A stretch of 64,000 bases of DNA from an uncultured Lachnospiraceae bacterium (GCA_934293375.1 CAKQYS010000010.1:29600-93599), one strand, 5' to 3'. Numbered from the stretch's first letter, positions 19,034-28,107 are shown. A program made the numbers and translations. The notes: generated by a model not told the origin, from the letters alone.

Positions 19034-20146
19034 CTATTCCCGTATAATAATATCGCAGATCCTGTCCACATCCTCGATCGCAAGATCCGCATACAGCGGC
19101 AGTGTCATGATCCGCATGGCAATACTCTGTGCAATCGGAGTACGCTCCACACCTGCGGTTGGGTAATTCCGATAACAAGCAAACCCATTGGTCAGCGGAT
19201 AGAAATATTTTCTTGCTTTAATATTATGCTCCGCCAGGATCTCAAACATCTCATTTCTCGTATGCCGATAGTCCACAAATTCCACAGGAAAATATGCATA
19301 ATTCGATTCCACACCCGGCTGCTCTTTTGCAATCCTCAATCCTTCTATGCCGCCAAGTCTCTCCCGGTAATGCAGTGCCAGACGCTTTCTCTTTGCAATC
19401 TCATCTGCCACATGCCGTAGATTGCAGATCCCCATGGCCGCCTGAAACTCATTCATTTTGGCATTTCCTCCGATATAGGCAACCTCTTCTTCATTGTGGA
19501 TCCCAAAGTTTTTCTCGTCATTTAAGAGCTGTACCCACGCATCGTTGTGATAGCATACTGCACCACCCTCAATCGTATGAAACACCTTCGTGGCATGAAA
19601 GCTGAACATGGCTGCGTCCCCAAACTGTGCGGCTGACTTTCCCTGATATCGGACACCAAATGCATGTGCAGCGTCATAAATCAATTTCAGTCCATATTGT
19701 CTGGCAATGTGATCCAATGCCTCTACATTGCAGATATTTCCATATACATGCACCGGCACAACCGCCACTGTACGCTCTGTGATCAGCGACTCAATCTTGT
19801 TTACATCAATTGTATAATCCTCCGGATCGATATCACAAAACACCGGGATCAATCCGTTCCTGACAATCGCATGCGTCGTGGAAGCAAATGTAAATGGCGT
19901 CGTGATCACTTCACTTCCTTTTGGAAAATTCATCGCTGAAATAATATTTTCCAGTGCCAGATGTCCATTTGCATACAGTGTCACATGCGGAATCTCCAGA
20001 TATTCCTCCAGCTGCTTCTGAAAGGTCTTATGCTTCGGTCCCATATTGGTCAGCCAATGTGAATCCCATATGTCCCGGATCTCATCTACATATTCGTCCA
20101 ATGCCGGCATCGAAGACTTCATTACCAGTATTTCTTTTTCCGTCAT
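19034..20146 (-). CDS. DegT/DnrJ/EryC1/StrS-family sugar aminotransferase
   Basis: 370 residues from the ATG at 20144-20146, preceded by AGGAG. PLP-dependent fold type I: LYANGHLALENIISAM near 60, VVPVHVYGNICNVEAL near 132, YDAAHAFGVRY near 160 and the Schiff-base Lys in FSFHATKVFHTIEGG near 187. The family transaminates NDP-keto-sugars or similar carbonyl precursors to amino sugars for surface glycans. It is the last gene of the minus-strand glycan operon starting at 31817, and was once directly behind the CgeB-type glycosyltransferase: a 64-bp repeat of its start is found there, with an ATPase gene now in between. The substrate is not determinable; LegC- or PseC-type roles are possible but not shown. 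Confidence 0.88.
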   Translation of the reverse strand: MTEKEILVMKSSMPALDEYVDEIRDIWDSHWLTNMGPKHKTFQKQLEEYLEIPHVTLYANGHLALENIISAMNFPKGSEVITTPFTFASTTHAIVRNGLIPVFCDIDPEDYTIDVNKIESLITERTVAVVPVHVYGNICNVEALDHIARQYGLKLIYDAAHAFGVRYQGKSAAQFGDAAMFSFHATKVFHTIEGGAVCYHNDAWVQLLNDEKNFGIHNEEEVAYIGGNAKMNEFQAAMGICNLRHVADEIAKRKRLALHYRERLGGIEGLRIAKEQPGVESNYAYFPVEFVDYRHTRNEMFEILAEHNIKARKYFYPLTNGFACYRNYPTAGVERTPIAQSIAMRIMTLPLYADLAIEDVDRICDIIIRE

Positions 20147-20169
20147 GAGGGTCACTCCTATCTACTATT
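20106..20169. repeat. 64-bp direct repeat, copy A (start of DegT-type gene)
   Basis: Matches 21393-21456 at 63 of 64 positions (58 of them contiguous, 20112-20169). It contains the ribosome site and first 14 codons of the aminotransferase. Together the two copies flank the ATPase gene. Confidence 0.9.
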
Positions 20170-20175
20170 TCATAA

Positions 20176-21204
20176 TTATGTGTATGCTTCTACATACTCC
20201 TTAAATCTTGGCAATATAAATGATAATCGCCCTCTGATTTTCCCGTTGACAATCCCCTTTTTCATGAGACGATCCCGATACACCGATAACTCATTCTTCT
20301 TCATGCCGGCCTCCTTAAGGACAGATTCTGTGGTGCAATTCGATTTCGCAATCGCTATCACAACAGCCTTATCTTTATCCGACAGCTCAGACCAGATCTT
20401 ATGATACACATACTCACTCAGGTAATAATCAAATCGAATCATCTCATCCTGGTAGTGCTTCTTGCTTTCATAACACAAGTACCCCAATACCTGAAACGCA
20501 AACGGATAACCACAGGTAACATCCGCCATTAACAGTGCTTCCTCTTTGCTGACATGCAGATTCTCCCGATAACTCTCAGCCATCATGATTTTATTTAAGG
20601 GTTCCAGCTCCAGTCTCGGTGTCCGCAGTAAAAATGTTACATTATCCGCATTCTGCAGATCACTAATGTTTTCATATAACCCGGTCATCAATAAATATAC
20701 CGGCAGCTCTTCCCGTAACAGCAGTTGAAATGTATTGGAAAAGATCTTCATATTATCATTGCTGACAACCTCATCTATGGCGATCAGCACCTTCTGATTT
20801 CGTTTTTTCACCACATGAAGCATTCTTTCCAGCGCTGTCTCAATATCCGTGATCGGGGGCGCTGTCTTTAACGAAATTCCAATATTAAAAAAAGACAGAT
20901 TGATATCCGCTGCATCAAATACACCCATCAAAGGCTGGCTATTATATAACTTGGCAGCCAATGCATGTAACAGATCCATTCCCGAATTGAGATTCACAAC
21001 GATCCATCTGTCATCCTCCTTCAGACGATTGCAAATTTCCGATAATGTAACTGTCTTGCCAATGCCCCTGACACCGGAGATAATACAGGCCTGATAGCTC
21101 GGAATATCTTCTGAAAAATCTTCTATCAATTTATTAATTTGTGCAATTCTGGAAACCAATTGCGTCGGTTCCTTACCAAATGAAATGGTATATGGATTTT
21201 TCAT
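20176..21204 (-). CDS. STAND-type AAA ATPase with C-terminal winged helix, inserted module
   Basis: 342 residues. Walker A GVRGIGKTV near residue 45, Walker B KVLIAIDEVV near 140, sensor-like LLMTGLYENIS near 170, then a helical domain and a winged-helix C-terminus (LKEAGMKKNELSVYRDRLMKKGIVNG). This is the archaeal-type ATPase/STAND architecture common as scattered single genes in Clostridia, with no clear biochemical role. It sits between two genes of a glycan operon and between 64-bp direct repeats, 6 bp after one copy, so it looks like a recent insertion. Its upstream region carries three 20-bp repeats that overlap its ribosome site, suggesting autoregulation. It has no evident role in glycan synthesis. 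Confidence 0.88.
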   Translation of the reverse strand: MKNPYTISFGKEPTQLVSRIAQINKLIEDFSEDIPSYQACIISGVRGIGKTVTLSEICNRLKEDDRWIVVNLNSGMDLLHALAAKLYNSQPLMGVFDAADINLSFFNIGISLKTAPPITDIETALERMLHVVKKRNQKVLIAIDEVVSNDNMKIFSNTFQLLLREELPVYLLMTGLYENISDLQNADNVTFLLRTPRLELEPLNKIMMAESYRENLHVSKEEALLMADVTCGYPFAFQVLGYLCYESKKHYQDEMIRFDYYLSEYVYHKIWSELSDKDKAVVIAIAKSNCTTESVLKEAGMKKNELSVYRDRLMKKGIVNGKIRGRLSFILPRFKEYVEAYT

Positions 21205-21281
21205 TTTATACTCCTTTATACTTTCATTTTTGTTTTATACTCTTTTATACTTTTGATTTTATTTTATACTCCTTTATACTT
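21204..21281 (-). promoter_or_regulatory. three 20-bp repeats with 29-bp period, probable operator of the ATPase gene
   Basis: Plus-strand copies TTTTATACTCCTTTATACTT at 21204-21223 and 21262-21281 are identical, and 21233-21252 differs at one base. Start-to-start distance is exactly 29 bp. Each unit is itself two 10-bp direct halves (TTTTATACTC and CTTTATACTT). On the minus strand the proximal unit supplies the AAAGGAG ribosome site and runs into the ATG. Confidence 0.75.
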
Positions 21282-21392
21282 AAAGTCAACTATCCAATCT
21301 CCACCGCTCACTTTTCGGTGGGAAATCATTCGTATCCAACCTCGGCAGCAGCAACGGATCGTCCCTCTGCAGATCCACATGTCTGGCTTCTT

Positions 21393-21456
21393 GGCATGGA
21401 AGACTTCATTACCAGTATTTCTTTTTCCGTCATGAGGGTCACTCCTATCTACTATT
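21393..21456. repeat. 64-bp direct repeat, copy B (glycosyltransferase/aminotransferase junction)
   Basis: Second copy of 20106-20169. On the minus strand it holds the final codons and TAG of the CgeB-type glycosyltransferase, the ribosome site, and a start codon with 14 codons identical to the aminotransferase, after which the frame runs into unrelated sequence and stops after 35 codons. Confidence 0.9.
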
Positions 21457-22650
21457 CTGTGTATCCTTGAAGTCAGCCGGATAACCGGCCATTTCAAACA
21501 TCTGTCTTAATTTCACTTCATAGCTATGATATTGTTTTACTTTTTCATAACCCCGTCTCGCGATCGCCTGACGTTCTTCATCATGTGATAAATAGTATCC
21601 GGCCTTCTCTATCAGATCCGGCATACTTTCATACATCACAACCTCATAATCCGGCTCAAACAATTCCGGGATTTCCGGCTGGTAATTTGACAACATAAAT
21701 CCCCCGCTTCCCATAATGTCAAAACATCGAAGCGGAAGCCCCGAACTAATCGGTTTATTCGTCAGATTCAGGTTAATTTTACTGCATTTCATAATCTGTG
21801 GCATCATATTGTTAGAGTCTGCGGGACCTTTCACATGCACACCCTGCAGACAGACTGTATCACTTGTCGTATATAAATCCACATTAAAATGCTGGGCTAA
21901 TGTATTCAGCGTCCGAATCCGGTCCTGTTCTGTACATTTGTATCCAATGTATGTATCTGCAATAATTCCCAGATCGTCCTCTTCGTAATCCTCCCCTAAC
22001 GGAACCCACCTTGCTTGTTTTTTGAATTCTTTGATAAATGCCGGCGTCAGACTGTCGCGGATCAGATTATATCCATATATATTAAGCTGTGCATCAATAA
22101 TACCATCTACATAACCCCTGATATATGCTGGCAGTCTGTCTTCAATTTTATTATATAATGCCAGTGCTTTATCAGAATATAATGATCCAACAAATGAGAT
22201 ATCACAATCATATGCACGATGTTCCTGTAAAGTCACATATACACTATCCCACGCAGGCATATCGGCAGCCAGCGAATGATGATATATTCCATGAGGATTC
22301 ATCGGATAGAACTTATGATATAAATCTCTGTCAAAGACGAAAATATGATTTGTCTCATATGATATTGTCTTTGAGTAAAGCTGAAAACACGGACTATCTA
22401 CGATCCAGCAAAAATACGGTATCTTGTGTATCCTGCACACCCGCGCAATGATTGGTATGAAATTGATAGAAAACACGATATCTGTCCGATGTGAACTCAG
22501 CGTATCCGATAAAAAATTAGCATAATCCATATCATAATCAACATTATCGATCAATTTCTCTATACGGATCACATTATATCCCAGACTTACCAATGCACGG
22601 TCTACACCCGCTTCACATATGCTTTTCCATTTGCAAAACACAATATTCAT
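21445..22650 (-). CDS. CgeB/DUF3880-type glycosyltransferase (paralogue 1 of 5)
   Basis: 401 residues, starting at the ATG in the ATGA overlap with the methyltransferase stop. It has a DUF3880-like N-terminal half (MNIVFCKWKSICEAGVDRAL, SINFIPIIARVCRIHKIPYFCWIVDSPCFQLYSKTI) and a GT-B C-terminal half with ISSGLPLRCFDIMGSGGFML near 325 and a final AIARRGYEKVKQYHSYEVKL. Four more genes in this window share the same layout and C-terminal motif. The family includes CgeB of Bacillus spore coat and enzymes next to Maf genes. Here it likely adds a sugar to the flagellin glycan, but donor and acceptor are unknown. Its stop lies in the 64-bp repeat. Confidence 0.87.
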   Translation of the reverse strand: MNIVFCKWKSICEAGVDRALVSLGYNVIRIEKLIDNVDYDMDYANFLSDTLSSHRTDIVFSINFIPIIARVCRIHKIPYFCWIVDSPCFQLYSKTISYETNHIFVFDRDLYHKFYPMNPHGIYHHSLAADMPAWDSVYVTLQEHRAYDCDISFVGSLYSDKALALYNKIEDRLPAYIRGYVDGIIDAQLNIYGYNLIRDSLTPAFIKEFKKQARWVPLGEDYEEDDLGIIADTYIGYKCTEQDRIRTLNTLAQHFNVDLYTTSDTVCLQGVHVKGPADSNNMMPQIMKCSKINLNLTNKPISSGLPLRCFDIMGSGGFMLSNYQPEIPELFEPDYEVVMYESMPDLIEKAGYYLSHDEERQAIARRGYEKVKQYHSYEVKLRQMFEMAGYPADFKDTQNSR

Positions 22651-23372
22651 CTGACGATTCCCTTCTTGTACATATAACAATGAAATATATATGGATTATT
22701 CCAATATCCCGGCATATCTGATTCATAAAACCGAATACACATATTATGGGATTTTGCAAATTCCTCAAAAAATGCTTTATCATAAAAAAGTTTTGATAAG
22801 CCGGCATACCGCACCTCATAATCTGCAATCATTTTCTTTCTTGCAGTTAGAAAATCCGTTTCTTTTTCCCTGTCATGGATATCCAGTAAACCTATCGCAT
22901 ATTTCGCCTTACAATACATCCGCTCTAGCACATTCCATGCATATTCTTTATCCGAAAAATAAGAAAAAACACTATTGGATATTACCGCATCATATTGTGG
23001 TCGATCTAACAGCTTCAAAGCCTCTGCGCACACTAAATCCCTGCTTTTTAAGATGTATTTAGCTACCTTGAGCAGACTTTCTGAATAGTCAATTCCACCG
23101 ACACATAGACCATCATGTTCCAACAAAAACAAATTAGCTCCACTGCCACATCCCACCTCGTAGACACTCGATATTTCTGAATACTGCATGATTCGATCTA
23201 CAATCTGGCGATATTGGCATAAAAACGCATCGTAGGATAATCCGTTGACTACTACATCGAAACCGCTGCTTCGTTTTAATTCCATGTATATCTCTTTCAG
23301 GTTTGACGAATGTAAAATGTCCATGTCTGCACTTTTCCCTGACCATACTGTTTTCCATCTTTGTTGCATCAT
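22647..23372 (-). CDS. SAM-dependent class I methyltransferase
   Basis: 241 residues. Rossmann methyltransferase with motif I VYEVGCGSGANL near residue 70, motif II-like GGIDYSESLL near 92, motif IV AVISNSVFSYFSD near 130. It starts after AAAGGAG, 26 bp behind the phosphonopyruvate decarboxylase, and its stop overlaps the start of the glycosyltransferase (ATGA). Placement in a glycan operon suggests O- or N-methylation of a sugar or of a side group. Adjacent ATG codons at 23372 and 23369 are both possible starts. Confidence 0.85.
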   Translation of the reverse strand: MMQQRWKTVWSGKSADMDILHSSNLKEIYMELKRSSGFDVVVNGLSYDAFLCQYRQIVDRIMQYSEISSVYEVGCGSGANLFLLEHDGLCVGGIDYSESLLKVAKYILKSRDLVCAEALKLLDRPQYDAVISNSVFSYFSDKEYAWNVLERMYCKAKYAIGLLDIHDREKETDFLTARKKMIADYEVRYAGLSKLFYDKAFFEEFAKSHNMCIRFYESDMPGYWNNPYIFHCYMYKKGIVR

Positions 23373-23398
23373 GCTGCTCCTTTGTTTTGAATCTCCTG

Positions 23399-24517
23399 CT
23401 ACATTGTAAGATAATCCATAAATCCCTTCTTATTCTCAAAAGCTGTCGTTGTTGGTCTGCCAAGATCTCCTCGTGATCCTATTGCACATTTCACTTCTAT
23501 CAGGCTAAGCATCTGCCTATCCCTCGCTTCTGAAAGCGCCCGGTCCAAACTCCCAAAATCCTCCACACTCACTGCACATGGATATCCGCAGGCCTTTGCA
23601 ACCCCCACAAAATCCATGTTATTTGCAACTGTTGGCATCCCACCTACTGTCTCATGCGCTTCATTATTGATCACGACATGTACCAGATTGGATGGTCGAT
23701 TCGCGCCTATAACAGCCATTGCCCCCATATGCATCAATGCCGCACCATCTCCATCAATACACCATATTTTTCTGTCCGGTTTATGAAGTGCCACACCCAA
23801 TGCAATGGATGAACTGTGCCCCATCGACCCAACTGTCAGAAAATCATACTTGTGACTTTGTCTGTTTGCCTCACGTATTTCAAACAGCTCGCGACTGGTC
23901 TTACCGGTGGTACTGATCACAGGATCTTCTCCGGTAACCTGCACTATATGCTGAATAATTTCTTCACGCATCATAGTGCATTCATTTTTATACATTATCT
24001 TACCCTCAAATGTTAGAGCCCCCTTGCGGACTACAAACGCAACATTTCTACCCTCTGTCAGAAGCGGTCTGAATGTCTCCATAGCCGACTGTAGCTGCTC
24101 ATCCGTTGTATCCGTGCCAATCACAAATGACGGAATACCCATATCATCCAGAAGTTTGATCGTAACCTCCCCCTGATAAATATGCTGTGGCTCATCATGG
24201 ATTCCCGGCTCGCCTCGCCAGCCTATAATAAAAACCATGGGGATTGCATACACCTTTTCATTTAACAGTGATGCAACAGGATTGATAATATTTCCCTCAC
24301 CACTGTTTTGCATATATACCACCGGAACTTTTCCTGTTGCGAGATGATACCCGGCAGCCACCGCTACACAATTTCCTTCATTCGCCGCAATCATATGGTG
24401 CTTTGCATCAATCCCATACTTTTGCATCAGGCAATCACATAGTGCCTTTAACTGCGAATCCGGAACTCCTGTGTAAAAATCTGAATCAATAATCTCAATT
24501 AATCTTTCAGCATCCAT
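23399..24517 (-). CDS. aepY: phosphonopyruvate decarboxylase
   Basis: 372 residues, the usual length for Ppd/AepY. N-terminal thiamine-PP-enzyme domain with the family signature FYTGVPDSQLKALCDCL near 17, ANEGNCVAVAAGYHLATGK near 44 and YMQNSGEGNIINPVASL near 69, then C-terminal TPP-binding domain with TVGSMGHSSSIALGVAL and IDGDGAALMHMGAMAV near 255. It converts phosphonopyruvate to phosphonoacetaldehyde, the step that drives C-P bond synthesis forward. Phosphonopyruvate comes from PEP mutase, which is not in this window. The related sulfopyruvate decarboxylase is a less likely alternative. It overlaps the nucleotidyltransferase gene by 19 bp, and the AEP transaminase lies two genes upstream. 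Confidence 0.9.
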   Translation of the reverse strand: MDAERLIEIIDSDFYTGVPDSQLKALCDCLMQKYGIDAKHHMIAANEGNCVAVAAGYHLATGKVPVVYMQNSGEGNIINPVASLLNEKVYAIPMVFIIGWRGEPGIHDEPQHIYQGEVTIKLLDDMGIPSFVIGTDTTDEQLQSAMETFRPLLTEGRNVAFVVRKGALTFEGKIMYKNECTMMREEIIQHIVQVTGEDPVISTTGKTSRELFEIREANRQSHKYDFLTVGSMGHSSSIALGVALHKPDRKIWCIDGDGAALMHMGAMAVIGANRPSNLVHVVINNEAHETVGGMPTVANNMDFVGVAKACGYPCAVSVEDFGSLDRALSEARDRQMLSLIEVKCAIGSRGDLGRPTTTAFENKKGFMDYLTM

Positions 24518-25233
24518 TTCCCTTCACCTGTTTTCATATCCTTATAACTGGCATCCATCGCCTTTAATTCTTCTACTGTATCAATCTCAACCAGTTGAGA
24601 CCCCTTCACCGGTTTAATACCTAAACAAATCGTCTCCAGCCTGCCATCTACAATTTCATCCCAATATAATTGTTCATGACCGGGATACTGATATGCCTCA
24701 GTCACTGCGTCGGCAATCACCTTTGCATCCTGTTGTTTCATATATGCAACACCTACCATGTTATAGCAGTCTGTTCCACCTTTGCCAACTCTTGTTATTC
24801 TGTCATTCGATATGTCAAAAACCCAATCGTCTGAAAATCCTTGCACCATTTTCCCATAATAACAGGAATGCTCCGGCACATGATCAAATATAGTGGGATC
24901 TGCCACATACACATCCGACTCACAAATAAATACATCATGAATACGCATGATATCACACACTGCATGTATCGACGATATGTTATTTTTTTTCATGTATTCT
25001 TTGTTCTCAACTAAGTGAATTCCCGCATACTTTGTTGTCAGGTATTCAAATTGTTCCCTCAGATATCCGACTACAATATAATATTCCCTGATCCCTCGCC
25101 GCTGTAAGCCTTCTATCATAGTTTCTATCATCGGCTTACCATGTACACGGACTAATGGTTTTGGAATACTTTCGGTAATCGGGCGCATTCTGCTTCCTAA
25201 TCCCGCCGCCATTAAAATCGCAACTTCACTCAT
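24499..25233 (-). CDS. LicC/PntC-like sugar-phosphate-type nucleotidyltransferase
   Basis: 244 residues. NTP_transferase fold with AILMAAGLGSRMRPITESIPKPLVRV at the N-terminus (the GxGxRxxP...PK signature), NNISSIHAVCD near 75 and metal Asp in FICESDVYV near 95. Single-domain size and the NNISS loop resemble CTP:phosphocholine cytidylyltransferases (LicC) and CTP:2-aminoethylphosphonate cytidylyltransferases (PntC). Between Maf and Ppd genes and near PhnW, activation of 2-aminoethylphosphonate as CMP-AEP is the favoured role. In other bacteria this domain can be fused to PEP mutase; here it stands alone. An A8 run encodes the MKKN stretch near residue 80. It overlaps both neighbours, indicating tight coupling. 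Confidence 0.84.
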   Translation of the reverse strand: MSEVAILMAAGLGSRMRPITESIPKPLVRVHGKPMIETMIEGLQRRGIREYYIVVGYLREQFEYLTTKYAGIHLVENKEYMKKNNISSIHAVCDIMRIHDVFICESDVYVADPTIFDHVPEHSCYYGKMVQGFSDDWVFDISNDRITRVGKGGTDCYNMVGVAYMKQQDAKVIADAVTEAYQYPGHEQLYWDEIVDGRLETICLGIKPVKGSQLVEIDTVEELKAMDASYKDMKTGEGKWMLKD

Positions 25234-26926
25234 TGTCTGCCTCCTCTGTCTTTAACAACTCGCATGTTCTGGCAATCTGCATCCCCTGAATCAATGCCCC
25301 GCCCTCTGTAGCATCATATACAGGCATATTGACATCTGTATCCCGCAATCGCTGCTCTATCCACCTTCTATACCGATCGAATGACCTGTTTGTGTGCACC
25401 ATATCTCCATCTATTGAACACACGGTAATGGTTCCATCTGTATCGATGCTGTGAGTCTGCCGCGTATCACTGGCATGATCCCTCTCCCCGGTAAATGCCA
25501 GATCCAATCCCATACAGATAATCTGAGCCGCCCTCATTCGAATTGCGATATCTAATGCCAATGTGATAACCGAACCGCCAACCTGATATAGACGGTATCC
25601 ATGCTGACCGGCATATTGTTCAGCCTCCTCATACTCCGTCTGACACACAAGATATTTCCTTCCTTTATAGGACTGCGCTATCTTTCTATATGCTGTAGAC
25701 AACAAAATCATTGGGATTTTCTCCTGTTCCAGTCCCTCTATCTGAACATACACATCTCTTTTCGGATCTGATATCACAACATAATCCGGAAGGATTCCCA
25801 ACTTTAACAACTTACGCAATACCGTTCCAACAGCAACATAAATCGTATTCTCAGGCTTATTATATAATTCCTTTACATTTTTGTCTAATGATGGTCCTCC
25901 TGCAATCAACACAACTCTTTTACCATGAAACGATGTTTCCAGTTCATCTATATAAGCATCACAATTCTGAAAATTACTCCGGCTGTTTCGTATAAAATCC
26001 TGTCTGTACTGCCGGATTGTATTGTCCCGCAGCAGCCAATCCCTTAAAATATTGCGGGTTCCCGGCTCATATATATGTCTGATATACGCCCTAAGTGGTA
26101 CAAAATGATACTGGTCACTCCTGCCACTCCTATCTTCAAGGATCTCATATTCCGGATCATAATATATCTTTACATTCTCATTTTGAAAATACCAGTTCAT
26201 GTCCATATATTGAAACACCAACTGTAATATCCGGATATCCGGCTCAATAATCTCCAATATCATATCCGGATCCCTATCGATCAACGCCTGCCAATGATAG
26301 CCCAGTCCAAGTCCAAACCCTACATAATGATCACAATGTACATCATAATATTCCTCTACAAATCTGTATGCTTCACGGTACGGATTATCATTGCTGTGAA
26401 TATAATAACATTTATCTGCTTCACATATTTTTAATGTAAATGCCCCTACAGTAGTCGGTTCTACCTCATATATACAATCACAATAACTGCTTTTTTTATG
26501 GAGCTGTTTTGCCTTTTTCAGATATGCAAACAGTACCTGGTCTCTCTTTACAAGCTTCTGCATATTGACATCCCACAAAGTCTCATCATAAAAGAAGCCT
26601 TCATATGCCCGGATCGCATTCTGCACTTCAATGAAAAACGGGTAAACCTGCAACATCAACAGATCACCATATAACACATAGTCTTCCTGCTCCTGTGCAT
26701 TTAACAGACCTGACATCATATTCACAATGTCATCTTCCGTTACCGGTAATCCCACGGACTCCATATATGCTCCCTGAGCCAGTATATTGGTAAATGCCGC
26801 CGATAATTTTGCAGACAATACCGGTATCTGATTCACAACATATATATAATTCTGTCTGTCCACCGCCCCGGTCATGCGTTGAATCATATTTATGATAGAT
26901 ATATTATCATAATACTGTTTTTTCAC
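25226..26926 (-). CDS. DUF115/MptE-like motility accessory factor (flagellin glycosyltransferase), Maf copy 1
   Basis: 566 residues from a GTG start (AAGGAGAG upstream). N-terminal 170 residues are helical; the Maf core begins near 190 (HYVGFGLGLGYHWQAL), the nucleotide-sugar-binding DUF115 domain has VVLIAGGPSLDKNVKEL near 343, DYVVISDPK, and LYQVGGSVITLALDIAIRMRAAQIICMGLDLAF near 445, ending with VYDATEGGALIQGM. Maf proteins transfer nonulosonic acids from CMP-donors to flagellin Ser/Thr in the cytoplasm. It lies between phnW and the nucleotidyltransferase, tying phosphonate genes to flagellin glycosylation. Confidence 0.87.
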   Translation of the reverse strand: MKKQYYDNISIINMIQRMTGAVDRQNYIYVVNQIPVLSAKLSAAFTNILAQGAYMESVGLPVTEDDIVNMMSGLLNAQEQEDYVLYGDLLMLQVYPFFIEVQNAIRAYEGFFYDETLWDVNMQKLVKRDQVLFAYLKKAKQLHKKSSYCDCIYEVEPTTVGAFTLKICEADKCYYIHSNDNPYREAYRFVEEYYDVHCDHYVGFGLGLGYHWQALIDRDPDMILEIIEPDIRILQLVFQYMDMNWYFQNENVKIYYDPEYEILEDRSGRSDQYHFVPLRAYIRHIYEPGTRNILRDWLLRDNTIRQYRQDFIRNSRSNFQNCDAYIDELETSFHGKRVVLIAGGPSLDKNVKELYNKPENTIYVAVGTVLRKLLKLGILPDYVVISDPKRDVYVQIEGLEQEKIPMILLSTAYRKIAQSYKGRKYLVCQTEYEEAEQYAGQHGYRLYQVGGSVITLALDIAIRMRAAQIICMGLDLAFTGERDHASDTRQTHSIDTDGTITVCSIDGDMVHTNRSFDRYRRWIEQRLRDTDVNMPVYDATEGGALIQGMQIARTCELLKTEEADNE

Positions 26927-26936
26927 AATACTCTCC

Positions 26937-28061
26937 TTAATCCTGATATTTTACCGGAATACTGACATGCATAGATCGAAGTCCCTGTTCAAACACCTCA
27001 AAGAATGCCTCAATATCAACATCATCGATTGCACCTAACGCACATAAGCGAAATGTATTTGCACTAGCAACCTTGCCCGGATAGATGGTAAAGCCCCGTT
27101 CGTAACAATAATCATGAATTTTTTCAAAATCCCAGTGTGGATCATCCGGATATATCACAGATGCCACAAGACCGGCCTGCCACTCAGATCTGATCAATTC
27201 TTTAAACCCGAGTCGTTTAATGCCTGCATGCAATGCATCCATCACTCTGGTATGTCTTGCCCATTTATTCAGTTCGCCTTCTGCAAAATATTCTTTCAGT
27301 GCCTGTATGGCCGCATAGATTGTCTGAACCGGAGGTGTAAAATGCATCTCTCCTGTTCTCTCAAAGTACTCATACTGAAGGTAGAGATTGCAATAATATG
27401 ACCGCTTCGGATAATCCTTTGACCGTTTGATCAATTCTTTTTTGCCGATAATAAAGGATAAGCCTGTCATAGCCATCAAACCCTTTTGTGCAGATGCCAT
27501 ACAAAAATCGACATGATCTTTTTCTATATCAATCGGACGCATTGCATAGGTAGATGTCGTGTCCACGGAAAATACAGCATCATACCTGTGTACCAGTTCC
27601 CCAATTTCCCGGATTGGATTTAACAACCCTGTTCCGGTCTCATTGTGCGTCGTATGCACCAGTGCCACATCCGGATTTCTTTTCAATACATCCTCAACCG
27701 CTGCTAATGAAACAGGTTCTGTCACCGGCAGTTTCAGATCAATATGTGGAAGTCCATAATATTCGCATATTTCAACCGCCCTCTGGCTATATGCACCGTT
27801 ATTAAGAATCAACACCTTTTTTCCCTCCGGCAGCAGAGAATTCAGACACACATCAATGTTGATCGTTCCGGATCCACAAAACAAAACAGCTGTATAGCAT
27901 GCAGTATTTCCATGTACAATCTTTACAAGATCCTCTCGCAGGGTCCGCATCATACCTGCAAATTCCTTTTCTCTTGGACAAATATCCGGAACAACCTGTG
28001 CCATCTTTACGCTGTCCGTTGTGGTAGATGGTCCCGGATTCAATAAAATATTTCTTTTCAT
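26937..28061 (-). CDS. phnW: 2-aminoethylphosphonate--pyruvate transaminase-like enzyme
   Basis: 374 residues, the length of PhnW. Starts MKRNILLNPGPSTTTDSVK (the LLxPGPxTTT family signature). It has FCGSGTINIDVCLNSLL near 60, TTHNETGTGLLNPIREIG near 135, SVDTTSTYAM near 163 and the PLP Lys in MASAQKGLMAMTGLSF near 190. PhnW interconverts phosphonoacetaldehyde + alanine and 2-aminoethylphosphonate + pyruvate. Next to Ppd it most likely runs in the biosynthetic direction; a catabolic PhnX is absent. Related alanine-glyoxylate type aminotransferases are the main alternative. Confidence 0.87.
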   Translation of the reverse strand: MKRNILLNPGPSTTTDSVKMAQVVPDICPREKEFAGMMRTLREDLVKIVHGNTACYTAVLFCGSGTINIDVCLNSLLPEGKKVLILNNGAYSQRAVEICEYYGLPHIDLKLPVTEPVSLAAVEDVLKRNPDVALVHTTHNETGTGLLNPIREIGELVHRYDAVFSVDTTSTYAMRPIDIEKDHVDFCMASAQKGLMAMTGLSFIIGKKELIKRSKDYPKRSYYCNLYLQYEYFERTGEMHFTPPVQTIYAAIQALKEYFAEGELNKWARHTRVMDALHAGIKRLGFKELIRSEWQAGLVASVIYPDDPHWDFEKIHDYCYERGFTIYPGKVASANTFRLCALGAIDDVDIEAFFEVFEQGLRSMHVSIPVKYQD

Positions 28062-28107
28062 ATCGTTCTCTCTTTCTCATTTCACTTGATAACTTTATTT
28101 CATAGCA

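Noticed and set aside
21204..21281. Evenly spaced repeats could be read as a CRISPR array
   Set aside because: Only three 20-bp units with 9-bp A/T-rich gaps, overlapping a ribosome site, and no cas genes; spacers are far too short.
21264..21497. 77-codon minus-strand frame over the second 64-bp repeat
   Set aside because: It spans the junction in a different frame from both flanking genes. The duplicated aminotransferase start itself continues for only 35 codons, so there is no gene here.
24983..24990. A8 tract in the nucleotidyltransferase gene (and a similar T8 in Maf copy 2 near 39370)
   Set aside because: Runs of eight A or T are common in this sequence and encode ordinary Lys or Phe codons; without read data they are not good evidence for phase variation.
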